Positions 41,512 to 50,473 of a stretch of DNA of 64,000 nucleotides are shown piece after piece (positions within the stretch are counted from its first letter, which is position 1; every line of letters starts with the position of its first letter). The notes under the pieces are model-generated. The model was not told the origin of the DNA. It did no database searches and saw only the letters and a program-made list of their open reading frames with translations. The position numbers and the translations under genes are program-made. Origin of the DNA: Accumulibacter phosphatis (GTDB lineage Bacteria; Pseudomonadota; Gammaproteobacteria; Burkholderiales; Rhodocyclaceae); the NCBI RefSeq assembly GCF_000024165.1, contig NC_013194.1:3286001-3350000 (forward strand). The letters run 5' to 3'.

Positions 41512-41635
41512 TTCGCGGCGAATTGCCGAGCTCGTCTGCACCTGTCGCGGGGAGGCGACCGACCACCGGTCAAATTGCCTAAGCGGTGCGCTTCCATTAT
41601 CCTTGCTGGTCCTCACCCGGCGCCGAGCGCAATCC

Positions 41636-42436
41636 ATGAGCATCTCCATCAAGACCCCTCACGAAATCGAGAAAATGCGTGTCGCTGGCCGCCTCACGGC
41701 CGAGGTGCTCGACTACATCGCGCCTCACGTGACATCTGGAATCACCACCGGTGAGCTGGACCGTCTTTGCCACGAATACATCGTTGGTATCCAGGGCTGC
41801 ATTCCGGCACCGCTGAACTACGCGCCGCCAGGCTACAAGCCCTACCCGAAGTCGATCTGCGCCTCCGTGAACCACCAGGTCTGCCATGGCGTACCCGGTG
41901 ACCGGCAGCTCAAGAACGGGGACATCGTCAATCTCGATGTGACGGTCATCAGCGACGGCTACCACGGCGACAGCAGCCGCATGTTTCAGGTCGGCGACAC
42001 CTCGGTGCAGGCTCGACGACTCTGCGAAGTGACTTTCGAGTGCCTCTGGCTCGGCATCGCGCAGGTCAGGGCCGGAGCGCATCTCGGCGACGTCGGTCAC
42101 GCCATTCAGCAGCATGCGGAGAAGTCCGGCTACTCGGTGGTCCGCGAGTTCTGCGGCCACGGCATCGGCGCAAGCTTCCACGAAGAACCACAGGTGCTTC
42201 ATTATGGCCGTCCCAACACCGGTATCCGTCTGGAAGCCGGCATGATCTTCACCATCGAGCCAATGATCAATGCCGGCAAGGCGGCGATCCGAACCATGGC
42301 CGACGGCTGGACGATCGTCACCAAGGATCACAGCCTCTCGGCGCAATGGGAACACACGATTCTGGTCACCGAGTCCGGCCATGAAGTGCTCACCGTCTCG
42401 GAGGGCAGCCGCCGTCAACCAGACTGGATCGGGTAG
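41636..42436 (+). CDS. map: Type I methionine aminopeptidase
   Basis: The 266-residue pita-bread enzyme removes initiator Met. It has SICASVNHQVCHGVPGD, the metal ligands in IVNLDVTVISDGYHGDSSRMF (Asp, Asp), REFCGHGIGASFHEEPQ (His), IFTIEPMINAG (Glu) and the last Glu in WEHTILVTE. ATG 41636 begins the usual MSISIKTPHEIEKMR. No good ribosome site is visible. It diverges from rpsB and precedes glnD by 6 bp. Confidence 0.96.
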   Translation: MSISIKTPHEIEKMRVAGRLTAEVLDYIAPHVTSGITTGELDRLCHEYIVGIQGCIPAPLNYAPPGYKPYPKSICASVNHQVCHGVPGDRQLKNGDIVNLDVTVISDGYHGDSSRMFQVGDTSVQARRLCEVTFECLWLGIAQVRAGAHLGDVGHAIQQHAEKSGYSVVREFCGHGIGASFHEEPQVLHYGRPNTGIRLEAGMIFTIEPMINAGKAAIRTMADGWTIVTKDHSLSAQWEHTILVTESGHEVLTVSEGSRRQPDWIG

Positions 42437-42442
42437 TCGCGC

Positions 42443-45031
42443 ATGGCTTCGGTTGCCGTCGTTAGTGAACCACTGGTCGGCCGCTGCCGATCACGCCTGC
42501 GGGACGCCCAGAAGAGCATCCGCGAGCGCTTTCTGGCCGAGGGCGATGCACCGTGCCTGTTGCACGAACGCTGCCAACTGATCGACGCGGTCCTCGGCGA
42601 CCTGTGGCGCGAACTGGACTTGCCGACGTCATTGGCGCTGGTCGCTGTCGGCGGTTATGGGCGCGGCGAACTCTATCCGGCATCGGACGTGGACCTGATG
42701 CTGCTGCTGCCCGGCCCGCCTGACGAGGCACTGACAGCGCAGCTCGAGGCGGTCGTCACCGTCTTCTACGACATCGGACTGGAGGTCGCGCCGAGCGTGC
42801 GCACGATCGACGAGTGTTCGCAGGCAGCAAGCGGTGATCTGACTGTTCAAACCGCGCTGCTCGAAGCCCGCCTGCTCGCTGGAAACGCCAGGCTGTTCGA
42901 GGATCTTTCGGCGGAACTGGCCCGAATCCTCGACCCGCACGCCTTCTTCGAAGCGAAGAAGAAAGAGCAGGAGGAGCGCTACCTGCGCTATTACGGCTCG
43001 CCGTACAGCCTGGAGCCCAATTGCAAGGAGGCTCCCGGCGGCCTGCGCGACCTGCAGACAATCCTCTGGATCGCCCGTGCAGCAGGCTATGGGGAAACCT
43101 GGCAAGCGCTGGCGCAGCACGGATTCATCACCCGGGAGGAGGAACAGCAACTCCAGCGCAGCGTGAGTTTCCTGCAGCAGTTGCGAACCCGCCTGCACAT
43201 TCATGTCGGCAGGCGTGAGGATCGCCTCCTCTTTGACTACCAGAGTGCGCTTGCCGAGCAGTGGGGCTACAAGGCGACGGCAACCCGGCGGGCCAGCGAA
43301 CTGTTGATGCAGCAGTATTACCGCACGGCCAAGGAAGTCACGCAGATCAACACGATCCTGCTGCTGAACATCGGCGCCGCCATCTCGCCGCTGCCCGACC
43401 AGCCGCCGCAAGCCATCAATGAACACTTCCAGAATACGCACGACCTGCTGGATGTCGTCGACGAAGGGGTTTTCGCGAGAGAGCCCGGGGTCATCCTGGA
43501 GGCTTTTCTCGTCATGCAACAGCATCCCGAGTTGCAGGGGATGACGGCACGCACCCTGCGCGCGCTGTGGCACGCACGCACCCTGATCGATGATGGTTTC
43601 CGCCGTGACCCCGACAATCGTGCCCGCTTCCTGCAAATCCTCCAGCAACCGCGTGGCGTGCTGCATGAACTCCAGCGTATGAACCAGTTCGGCGTTCTTG
43701 GCCGCTATCTACCCAAGTTCGGCAAGATCGTCGGCCAGATGCAGCACGACCTGTTTCATGTCTATACGGTCGACCAGCATACTCTGCAGGTCCTGCGTAA
43801 CCTGCGTCGTTTTCTCGCCGACGAGTTCACCCACGAGTACCCGCTGTGCAGCGAACTGATCAGAGACTTTCCCCGCGCCTGGGTCCTCTACGTCGCCGCC
43901 CTTTTCCACGACATTGCCAAGGGACGAGGCGGTGATCATTCGGAACTCGGTGCCATCGACGCCGCCGCGTTCTGTGCCGATCATGGCCTCGACGCGGAGG
44001 ACAGCGAACTGGTCGTTTGGCTCGTCCAGCGGCATCTGCTGATGTCGATGGTCGCGCAGAAGCAGGACTTTGCCGACCCCGACGTCCTCGGTGGCTTTGC
44101 CACGATGGCCAAGGACGAGCGGCACCTGACCGCGCTCTATCTGTTCACGGTCGCCGACATTCGTGGCACCAGCCCGAAGGTCTGGAACACCTGGAAAGGA
44201 CAGCTCCTCGAGCAGCTTTTCCGGAGCACGTGCCGAACATTGCTCGCCGGCGGTCACGTACCGGTGCGCCAGGGACTGATCGAGGAGCGGCAGCAGGAAG
44301 CGCTGCGCCTGCTGCGCTATTTCGCCCTCCCCGAGGCAGTGCATCAGCGCTTGTGGAAGCAACTCGATACCGTCTACTTCCTGCGCCATTCCGCGGAGGA
44401 AATCGCCTGGCATACGCGCGCGCTGCACTATCGGCCCGGCGTCGAGAAGCCGGTGGTCAAGGCGCGCGTCAACCCGCAGGGCGAAGGGCTCGAGGTGATG
44501 ATCTACACCCGCGACCAGCGCGACCTGTTCGCACGCGTGGTGGGGTTTTTCGGTCGTGCCGGCTACACCATCGTCGATGCCAAGATCCACACCACGCGGC
44601 ATGGCTACGCGCTGGACAGCTTCATGCTTCTCGACCTCAGCGACCGCGACAGTGACCGCGCCATGATCACCTACATCGAGCACGAGCTGAGCACCCGCCT
44701 CAGTCGCCAGAGCCCACCCGAGGCGCCGGCCAGCGGACGCATCTCGCGCCAGGTCAAGCACTTCCCGATTCAGCCCGTAGTCACCATCGAACCTGACGAG
44801 AAGGGCTCGCACTACGTGCTGTCGGTCAACGCTGCCGATCGCCCCGGTCTCCTCTACACGATCGCCATGACGCTGGCAGCGCACGGTGCCAATCTGCATA
44901 CGGCCAAGATCTCGACGCTTGGCGAACGGGTCGAGGACACCTTCCTGATCAGCGGCGGCGACCTCGGTCAGGCCGCCAGCCGCATCAGACTGGAGACCGA
45001 ACTGTTGGATCGCTTGAGCTTGAAGCTCTGA
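42443..45031 (+). CDS. glnD: [Protein-PII] uridylyltransferase / uridylyl-removing enzyme
   Basis: The 862-residue protein is the nitrogen sensor that adds UMP to PII under glutamine limitation and removes it in excess. The nucleotidyltransferase domain has GGYGRGEL (70-77) and Asp82/Asp84. A helical domain (PGGLRDLQTILWIA) follows, then an HD domain with HDIAKGRGGDHSELG, and two C-terminal ACT domains that bind glutamine (VMIYTRDQRDLFARVVGFFG and LSVNAADRPGLLYTIAMTLA). It is full length. It sits behind map, a common proteobacterial arrangement. Confidence 0.97.
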   Translation: MASVAVVSEPLVGRCRSRLRDAQKSIRERFLAEGDAPCLLHERCQLIDAVLGDLWRELDLPTSLALVAVGGYGRGELYPASDVDLMLLLPGPPDEALTAQLEAVVTVFYDIGLEVAPSVRTIDECSQAASGDLTVQTALLEARLLAGNARLFEDLSAELARILDPHAFFEAKKKEQEERYLRYYGSPYSLEPNCKEAPGGLRDLQTILWIARAAGYGETWQALAQHGFITREEEQQLQRSVSFLQQLRTRLHIHVGRREDRLLFDYQSALAEQWGYKATATRRASELLMQQYYRTAKEVTQINTILLLNIGAAISPLPDQPPQAINEHFQNTHDLLDVVDEGVFAREPGVILEAFLVMQQHPELQGMTARTLRALWHARTLIDDGFRRDPDNRARFLQILQQPRGVLHELQRMNQFGVLGRYLPKFGKIVGQMQHDLFHVYTVDQHTLQVLRNLRRFLADEFTHEYPLCSELIRDFPRAWVLYVAALFHDIAKGRGGDHSELGAIDAAAFCADHGLDAEDSELVVWLVQRHLLMSMVAQKQDFADPDVLGGFATMAKDERHLTALYLFTVADIRGTSPKVWNTWKGQLLEQLFRSTCRTLLAGGHVPVRQGLIEERQQEALRLLRYFALPEAVHQRLWKQLDTVYFLRHSAEEIAWHTRALHYRPGVEKPVVKARVNPQGEGLEVMIYTRDQRDLFARVVGFFGRAGYTIVDAKIHTTRHGYALDSFMLLDLSDRDSDRAMITYIEHELSTRLSRQSPPEAPASGRISRQVKHFPIQPVVTIEPDEKGSHYVLSVNAADRPGLLYTIAMTLAAHGANLHTAKISTLGERVEDTFLISGGDLGQAASRIRLETELLDRLSLKL

Positions 45032-45112
45032 CGCTGTCGTCGCACGGTGCGCGGATCATGACCGGCCGCGCGTGGCGAGCGGCACCAGAGCGGGAGGCAG
45101 CGACGCCTCGAA

Positions 45113-45142
45113 CCGACCGCAAGCTGGGTGTCGGCTTTTTTT
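45113..45142 (+). terminator. Possible rho-independent terminator after glnD
   Basis: CCGAC (45113-45117) and GTCGG (45130-45134) form a short stem, followed by C and seven T residues. It lies about 80 bp past the glnD stop. The stem is only 5 bp, so the call is moderate. Confidence 0.4.
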
Positions 45143-45551
45143 ACACCGAAGCACCCGCCACGCCACCCTGAATCGGGGCGGCGCCGACAACTCATTGCTT
45201 TAGCGAGCTGTTTTGTTCTTCCATGTTTCTGGTATAGAATTTGCTATTAGAGTGGGAAAGCGTGATTTGGCGAACGGTTTATTGCTGGCAGTCGTTTCAG
45301 TTCTGCGATTGGAGCGTGACGTAGTCCGCATACGAGCCGCGATGTCGGCGCTAGGATACGTCGGTTGGGTCTGCGCTTGATCTTGCCGGCGATAATAGGA
45401 GCCTGCGAAGACAGCACTGAAACGAACCGGTTGGCACCTCGGATCAGCCCAGGCTGGCGAGAAGTGCGATGGTCGTTACCGAAAATTACAGGGCACGCAC
45501 GTTGGTTTTGCAAAGCGAAAACCGGGGTCGAAACTTTTTGGGAGCAGTACG
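45143..45551 (+). promoter_or_regulatory. Leader region of the HPr-rel-A cluster with extended -10 promoter
   Basis: TGG-TATAGA (45230-45238) forms an extended -10 identical in its 13-mer context to the one before the DUF4337 gene at 8704. No convincing gene is found in the 300 nt between it and the ATG at 45552, so the transcript would have an unusually long untranslated leader, possibly regulatory. GGGAG lies 7 nt before the ATG. Confidence 0.45.
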
Positions 45552-46055
45552 ATGAAGAGCACGGAATCAATTGACGAGACGGCGGCCTCGACCGGTCGAT
45601 CGCTCGCCGACGGTGACGCCGTCAGCCCGAGCCAGACGTCGCTCATGGACCAGCGGCGTCGGCGCTTGGTTCGCGGCGCAATGGCCGTCGCGCCACTGGT
45701 GCTGACCTTGCGCAGCGGGGCGCTAGCGGCCGCCTCATGCACGGGGGTGAAAATTGCCAGCGTGAGAGTATCAACCGGCGCGGGTTCCGAACGTAGAGGA
45801 GAAATCATGAACCCGCCGACGCCTCTGGCAAATAAGGATGTCTGCGTCGCACCGGGCGTGCTAGTACAGTGCCCGGCTCCCAGTGTGGAAAAGGTGTTGA
45901 CTTCCTCGCCTATCAACGCGACGAACTCCGAGGAAATCCTTTTTCGGGACGTCGCCGGTACTGACTATTGGACGTGCGGAGACCGCCAATTCCAGGGTCA
46001 GAACGTAGCCATCCTGAGTTCGGCGTCCGTCGCCTCAATGGGTGTGGCTCCCTAA
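45552..46055 (+). CDS. Tat-like exported cysteine-containing protein, candidate HPr-rel-A substrate
   Basis: The 167-residue protein has a long Ser/Thr/Asp-rich N-terminus (1-34), then RRRR (35-38), a hydrophobic helix VRGAMAVAPLVLTL and a cleavage-like ALAAAS, i.e. a twin-arginine-type export signal with an extended head. The mature part (about 105 residues) has four cysteines (63, 98, 107, 142) and no catalytic signature. It is first in a run with a PqqD-like carrier, an HprK-related kinase and a nucleotidyltransferase, with a long leader before it. I infer that it is the modified or exported substrate of that system; it has no recognised family. Confidence 0.6.
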   Translation: MKSTESIDETAASTGRSLADGDAVSPSQTSLMDQRRRRLVRGAMAVAPLVLTLRSGALAAASCTGVKIASVRVSTGAGSERRGEIMNPPTPLANKDVCVAPGVLVQCPAPSVEKVLTSSPINATNSEEILFRDVAGTDYWTCGDRQFQGQNVAILSSASVASMGVAP

Positions 46056-46108
46056 CGGCAGCGGTGCCCCAAGCTGGCGCACGTTTGCTCTGAAGCGACT
46101 CACACTTG

Positions 46109-46429
46109 ATGAGCGACTCCGGTGAAGGGGCTGAAATCCTCATCTCGACCCCAGCCGCTGGCTCGCTTCGCTGGCAGCAGTGGGACGAGGTCTACCTCGT
46201 TTATCAAGCTTCATCGGCGGAAACGCACGTCTTCAACGATACCACCGCCCTCATCCTGAGATGCCTCGAACACGGCCCGCAATCACTGACGGCTGTCAGG
46301 AGCTGGACCGAAACCGCGCTTGGCGTCGAGCAGGGGCAGTTGGCTACTGATCACTTCGCCTTCGCCGTTGGGCGGCTCGAAGAACTGGGTCTCGTTGACT
46401 CCCTGGAACAAGCCCTGGCCACTCAATGA
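46109..46429 (+). CDS. HPr-rel-A system PqqD-family carrier protein
   Basis: The 106-residue protein resembles the PqqD-type peptide-binding winged-helix proteins: WQQWDEVYLVYQASSAETHV, NDTTALILRCLEHG, then FAVGRLEELGLVDSL. PqqD-like proteins hold a ribosomally made peptide for a modifying enzyme. Its 3' end overlaps the kinase start by 4 bp (ATGA), so they are made together. A TTG 3 nt before the ATG is also possible. It matches the PqqD member that accompanies HprK-related kinase A in exosortase-bearing bacteria; the peptide partner is unproven. Confidence 0.78.
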   Translation: MSDSGEGAEILISTPAAGSLRWQQWDEVYLVYQASSAETHVFNDTTALILRCLEHGPQSLTAVRSWTETALGVEQGQLATDHFAFAVGRLEELGLVDSLEQALATQ

Positions 46430-47343
46430 TCGTCGGTGACCTGAGTCGCCGGGAACTCGGAAGTCGCCTGGCCGGTACTGGGCTAGGTCTTCGCTTTGGC
46501 CCGTTCAACCTGACGATTCGCTCCGACCTCACGTCGTTCGCCTCCCTCGCCCGTTCCCTTTACGCGCCCTACCCGCTGCCCGAAGCGGGGGAAATGACCG
46601 ACTTCCACGTCGGGATAAGGCGCCCACGGGGAATGCGCCGCTGGCTTCGCCGCCAGGCCAGCTTCACGATTGACGGACAATCTCCCTTCGCACCCTATAC
46701 CGTAGAGCATGCCTTCCCGGCCCTGGAGTGGGGAATCAACTGGTGCGTGGCGACGCGTGCGCATCATCTGCTGATGCTCCATTCGGCGGGCGTGGAGCGC
46801 AATGGGCGAGCGATCCTCTTCCCCGCCTCGCCTGGCGATGGCAAATCGACCCTGTGTACCGCCTTGATCCACTCGGGCTGGCGCCTCATGTCCGATGAAT
46901 TCGGCCTCGTGCGCCCGGAGGACGGGATGTTGCTGCCCCTGCCGCGGCTGATCCCGCTGAAGAACGAGTCGATCGACGTGATCAGACGGTTCAGGCCGGA
47001 AGCCATCATCGGCCCGGCCTTCCTCGAGACGCGCAAGGGCACGGTCGCGCATGTACGGCCACCGTTGGAGAGCATCCGCAGGATGCACGAACCGGCCCGA
47101 CCACGCTGGTTCGTTTTCCCGCGCTGGATCGCCAATGCCCCGCTGACCTTGGAACCGATGGCGAAAAGCCAGGCGTTCCTGATGGTCGCGACCAATGCGT
47201 TCAACTACGAGGTGCTCGATGAAACGGCCTTTCGGCTCGTCGCCGACCTGGTGGGCAGTTGCGATTGTTACTCGCTGAGCTATTCCGACCTCGACGAGGC
47301 GGTCGCCGCGCTCGACGAGCTTTCCCGCGCCACCGATGTCTGA
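46426..47343 (+). CDS. HprK-related kinase A
   Basis: The 305-residue protein has a P-loop GDGKST (137-142) in an HPr-kinase-like C-terminal domain, preceded by HHLLMLHSAGVERNG and followed by MSDEFGLV, in the order seen in HPr kinase/phosphorylase. The N-terminal domain (LGLRFGPFNLTIRSD) is specific to the HPr-rel-A family. No HPr or PTS gene is near, so it probably phosphorylates something other than HPr, perhaps the exported protein or an intermediate carried by the PqqD partner. Overlaps both neighbours. Confidence 0.85.
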   Translation: MIVGDLSRRELGSRLAGTGLGLRFGPFNLTIRSDLTSFASLARSLYAPYPLPEAGEMTDFHVGIRRPRGMRRWLRRQASFTIDGQSPFAPYTVEHAFPALEWGINWCVATRAHHLLMLHSAGVERNGRAILFPASPGDGKSTLCTALIHSGWRLMSDEFGLVRPEDGMLLPLPRLIPLKNESIDVIRRFRPEAIIGPAFLETRKGTVAHVRPPLESIRRMHEPARPRWFVFPRWIANAPLTLEPMAKSQAFLMVATNAFNYEVLDETAFRLVADLVGSCDCYSLSYSDLDEAVAALDELSRATDV

Positions 47344-48481
47344 AGTTGTCGACCCCACACGGCGCGCGCACAGGCTGCTGCTGGGAGCCCTGAAGGCGCC
47401 CGAACAGTTGCCCGCCCTGCCGCCGGCCGACTGGGAGCTGCTCCTGCGCGTCGCCCGGCGCGTCAGGTTGCTCGGCCGACTGGAGTCTGAGCTCTCCCGC
47501 TTGGGCCTGCTCGGCAGCATCCCGACGCGCGCCGCGGCGCATCTGCGGGCCGCCCGCAACGTCATCGAACATCGGAAGACGCTGGTGTCCTGGGAGGTGA
47601 ACCGGATCCTCTGGGCGCTCAAGGGTATCGAGGTACCGCTGATCCTGCTCAAAGGCACAGGCTATCTCCTGGCAGGGCTGCCGCCGGCACGCGGACGCAT
47701 CTTCGCCGATGTCGATCTGCTGGTGCCGGAGGAGCGGATCGGCGAGGTCGAGGAAAGGCTCGTCGAGCGCGGCTGGTTCAAGACTCAGATCGACCCCTAC
47801 GACGACCGTTACTACCGTGTCTGGATGCACGAGATTCCGCCTCTCCGCCATCGCGAGCGCGGCACCGAGATCGACATCCACCATCGACTCCTGCCCAAGA
47901 CCAGCCACCTCAGTTCCGATCCCGCACCGCTGTTCGCCGCCTCCCGGCCGCTCGCCGACCCGCGCCTGCGGGTTCTCGCGCCCGTCGACATGGTGCTCCA
48001 CTCGCTGGTGCATTTGTTCCTTGAGGGCGATCCTGACGAAGGCCTGCGCCTGCGCGACCTCGTCGATGTCCATGACCTGCTCGGACACAACGGTCAACAA
48101 CCCGGCTTCTGGACGGAACTGGCGCAACGCGCGCGCGCGCTGGGTTTCGCGCGGCCGCTTTTCTACGGGCTGCGCCACGCCCGGCGACTCCTGGGGACGC
48201 CAGTTCCCGCCGAGGTCCTGCAGCTACTCGAGGACGCGGGCCCCATCTGGCCGATCCGCGTGCTCATGGATCAACTGATCCCGCTGGCGTTGCTGCCCGG
48301 GCACCCCGATCATCCCTCCCGACGCGCCGCCTGCAGCCGCTGGCTTCTCTACGTGCGTGCGCACTGGCTACGGATGCCGCCAGGCCTGTTGGCCCGCCAC
48401 CTGTCGCACAAGGCATGGCTGCGCTTTCGCGGTGCCCGCAAACGCATCGATCTGGCCCAACTCGACCTCAAGCAGCAGTAG
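47336..48481 (+). CDS. HPr-rel-A-associated nucleotidyltransferase family protein
   Basis: The 381-residue protein matches the uncharacterised nucleotidyltransferases (NTP_transf_5, PF14907 type): LLKGTGYLL followed by the metal-binding RIFADVDLLVPEE (Asp-x-Asp), then GTEIDIHHRL and APVDMVLHSLVHLF. The C-terminal half is helical. It overlaps the kinase end by 8 bp. Together with the kinase and PqqD carrier it forms the conserved three-gene HPr-rel-A set; the reaction and nucleotide are unknown. Confidence 0.82.
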   Translation: MSEVVDPTRRAHRLLLGALKAPEQLPALPPADWELLLRVARRVRLLGRLESELSRLGLLGSIPTRAAAHLRAARNVIEHRKTLVSWEVNRILWALKGIEVPLILLKGTGYLLAGLPPARGRIFADVDLLVPEERIGEVEERLVERGWFKTQIDPYDDRYYRVWMHEIPPLRHRERGTEIDIHHRLLPKTSHLSSDPAPLFAASRPLADPRLRVLAPVDMVLHSLVHLFLEGDPDEGLRLRDLVDVHDLLGHNGQQPGFWTELAQRARALGFARPLFYGLRHARRLLGTPVPAEVLQLLEDAGPIWPIRVLMDQLIPLALLPGHPDHPSRRAACSRWLLYVRAHWLRMPPGLLARHLSHKAWLRFRGARKRIDLAQLDLKQQ

Positions 48482-48577
48482 CCGAGAGGACCGCCCGGCA
48501 GCCGCGGGATACGTACCATACGTACCGGCCGGCATCGGCGAAGCATTTGCCACCGGCTGCCAGACGCGAATCCCGGA

Positions 48578-50410
48578 CTATGGCCGACCTTTCGCGGCAC
48601 TGGAGAGTGGCAAGGCCACGCGAAAACCGAGTAACTGGCTGCGATAGCTGGGCGAATTGCCGTTGCGGGTGGCTGCCCGCACCGAGGCCGGACCGCTCCA
48701 GCCGCCGCCGCGATAGACACGGCGTGCGCAATCGTCGTCGCTGCGTGCCGAGCCGTCGACCGGGGCGCCGATATAGTTGACCGTCAGGCAGTCCTCGACC
48801 CACTCCCAAACGTTCCCGAGCATGTCGTACAGGCCGAAAGCGTTGGGCTTGAAGCGGCCGACCGGTGCGGTCTCGACGTAGCCGTCGCGGCATTCATGAG
48901 CTTCCCACTCGAAACGGCGGGTTTGCTGGCTGTCGGCGTCGTGCACGTTGGCGTAGTCGCAGGCGAGACCGGGATCGTCGCCCCAGAAGCGTGAGGTCCG
49001 CGTGCCGGCGCGCGCGGCGTACTCCCACTCGGACTCGGAAAGCAGCCGGTAGGGCTTGCCGGTCTTCTTTGCCAGCCAGGCGACATAGGCCCTGGCGTCC
49101 AGCCAGCTCACGCAGACCGCCGGGTGCTCGTCGGTCTGCGCGAAGTCGGGGTCTCGCCAACTGCGGCCGGGCTGATTGACCCACTCCGGGCCGACCCAGA
49201 TGTAGCACGAGCTTTCGCTCCGATGACCACTGTCCCTGACGAAGACCGCATACTGTCCGCGCGTCACTTCATGACGGCCGACGGCAAGCGGGCGCGGGAT
49301 CGTCACCAGGTGGCGCGGCCGCTCGGCGTCGCCGCTGCCGGTCTCGCGCATCGACGCGCCCATCTGGAAGCCTCCTTCGGGAACCACGACCATCTCGGGG
49401 CATTCGGGACAATCGCGAAAGAGCTTGCTCGTACCGGCATCGCGATCCACTCCCATGTGCTCGGGCGACTTCGGCGCCACCAGGCGACGCAAGCGCGCGT
49501 CGGCGAGAGACGCGAACTGGCCGCGCGGGTATTTCTCCAGGTAGGCACGAAAGTCGTCCGGGTTGTCGCTGGCCCGGATGCTGTCCCAGAAACTCAACTC
49601 GAAACTCGCCACTTCGCCAAGCCCCGCAGCCGGAGGGCCGACTGCCGCCACGGCGCCCCCGGCGAAATAGAAATCGCCCTCGAGGCTGCCTTCCATCCAG
49701 GGCTCCTGCTGACCGCCGGAATCCCGCTTCACGCCTTTCACAAGGTGCTTCAGCGTCTGCTCGATCGGCTGGCTGGGAACCTCCATCTGGTTGAGCAGAT
49801 GCTGCGTGTAGACGCCATGCTCGCCGTCGCCGTCGGCCGCGACGCTTCCGGGTCGGGTCGCGAACGAGATCAGCGTACCGGACGGCGCCTCGACGCGCGC
49901 CAGGCCGCCGGCCGCCGAACGAAAGCGGCGGGTAAAGGGGTTGTTGCGGCAGGCGTCGAGGAAGATCAGGTTGAGCCGGGTCTTGCTCTCTTCCATGATC
50001 TCGAGGACCTGACTGACGTTGAGGCTGTTCAGCGGCACGTCCTCCTCGCCGGCGATATCGGCATCGATCGTCGGCAGGTAGTTGATGCCTTTCAGTTGCA
50101 TGCCGTGACCGGCGTAGAAGAAGAGCGCGACGCTCCCTGGCTGCAGGCGGCTGCGGAACTCGCGCAGCATCGGGGCGATCTGGCGCGTCCGCAGGTCTTC
50201 GCGGACGACCACCTCGAAGCCAAGCTTCTCCAGCTTGGCGGCGACGGCGCGCGCATCGTTGCCGGGATTGCGCAAAGGCGAAGCGCGATACGCCGAGTTG
50301 CCGACCACCAGGGCAATCCGCTTCTCGTCGGCGAGCAAGGGCCGGCCGACGACCAGCAGCAGGCCGGCGATCAGCGCCACGACCAGACGCAAGACGGGGA
50401 GAGAGTTCAT
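48578..50410 (-). CDS. Caspase-family protease fused to formylglycine-generating/sulfatase-modifying domain
   Basis: The 610-residue protein begins with a signal anchor, then a C14-type caspase domain: KRIALVVGNSAY, catalytic His102 in YAGHGMQ and Cys154 in DACRNNPF. A linker with SFWDSIRASDNPDDFRAYLEKYP (a repeat-like helical motif) precedes an FGE/SUMF1-type fold from about residue 338 (MVVVPEGGFQMGAS) to the end (YRGGGWSGPASVRAATR, GFRVAL). The FGE-like part normally converts Cys or binds ligands; many bacterial fusions lack oxidase cysteines. Diverges from the MFS operon across a 63-bp gap. It may be a periplasmic stress or defence protease. Confidence 0.85.
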   Translation of the reverse strand: MNSLPVLRLVVALIAGLLLVVGRPLLADEKRIALVVGNSAYRASPLRNPGNDARAVAAKLEKLGFEVVVREDLRTRQIAPMLREFRSRLQPGSVALFFYAGHGMQLKGINYLPTIDADIAGEEDVPLNSLNVSQVLEIMEESKTRLNLIFLDACRNNPFTRRFRSAAGGLARVEAPSGTLISFATRPGSVAADGDGEHGVYTQHLLNQMEVPSQPIEQTLKHLVKGVKRDSGGQQEPWMEGSLEGDFYFAGGAVAAVGPPAAGLGEVASFELSFWDSIRASDNPDDFRAYLEKYPRGQFASLADARLRRLVAPKSPEHMGVDRDAGTSKLFRDCPECPEMVVVPEGGFQMGASMRETGSGDAERPRHLVTIPRPLAVGRHEVTRGQYAVFVRDSGHRSESSCYIWVGPEWVNQPGRSWRDPDFAQTDEHPAVCVSWLDARAYVAWLAKKTGKPYRLLSESEWEYAARAGTRTSRFWGDDPGLACDYANVHDADSQQTRRFEWEAHECRDGYVETAPVGRFKPNAFGLYDMLGNVWEWVEDCLTVNYIGAPVDGSARSDDDCARRVYRGGGWSGPASVRAATRNGNSPSYRSQLLGFRVALPLSSAAKGRP

Positions 50411-50473
50411 CAGGACGGATGTTATTATGAAATTCGCCCGGCGACATCACGCCGTGCATGCCGAATAGCCACC

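Noticed and set aside
45247..45570. 107-codon minus-strand frame in the leader of the HPr-rel-A cluster
   Set aside because: Low-quality sequence with no domain; it also overlaps the ribosome site of the real gene at 45552.
49124..50473. Upstream in-frame extension of the MFS transporter
   Set aside because: It lies entirely antisense to the caspase-FGE gene and shows no domain. The transporter proper starts near TTG 50474, where its first membrane helix begins.
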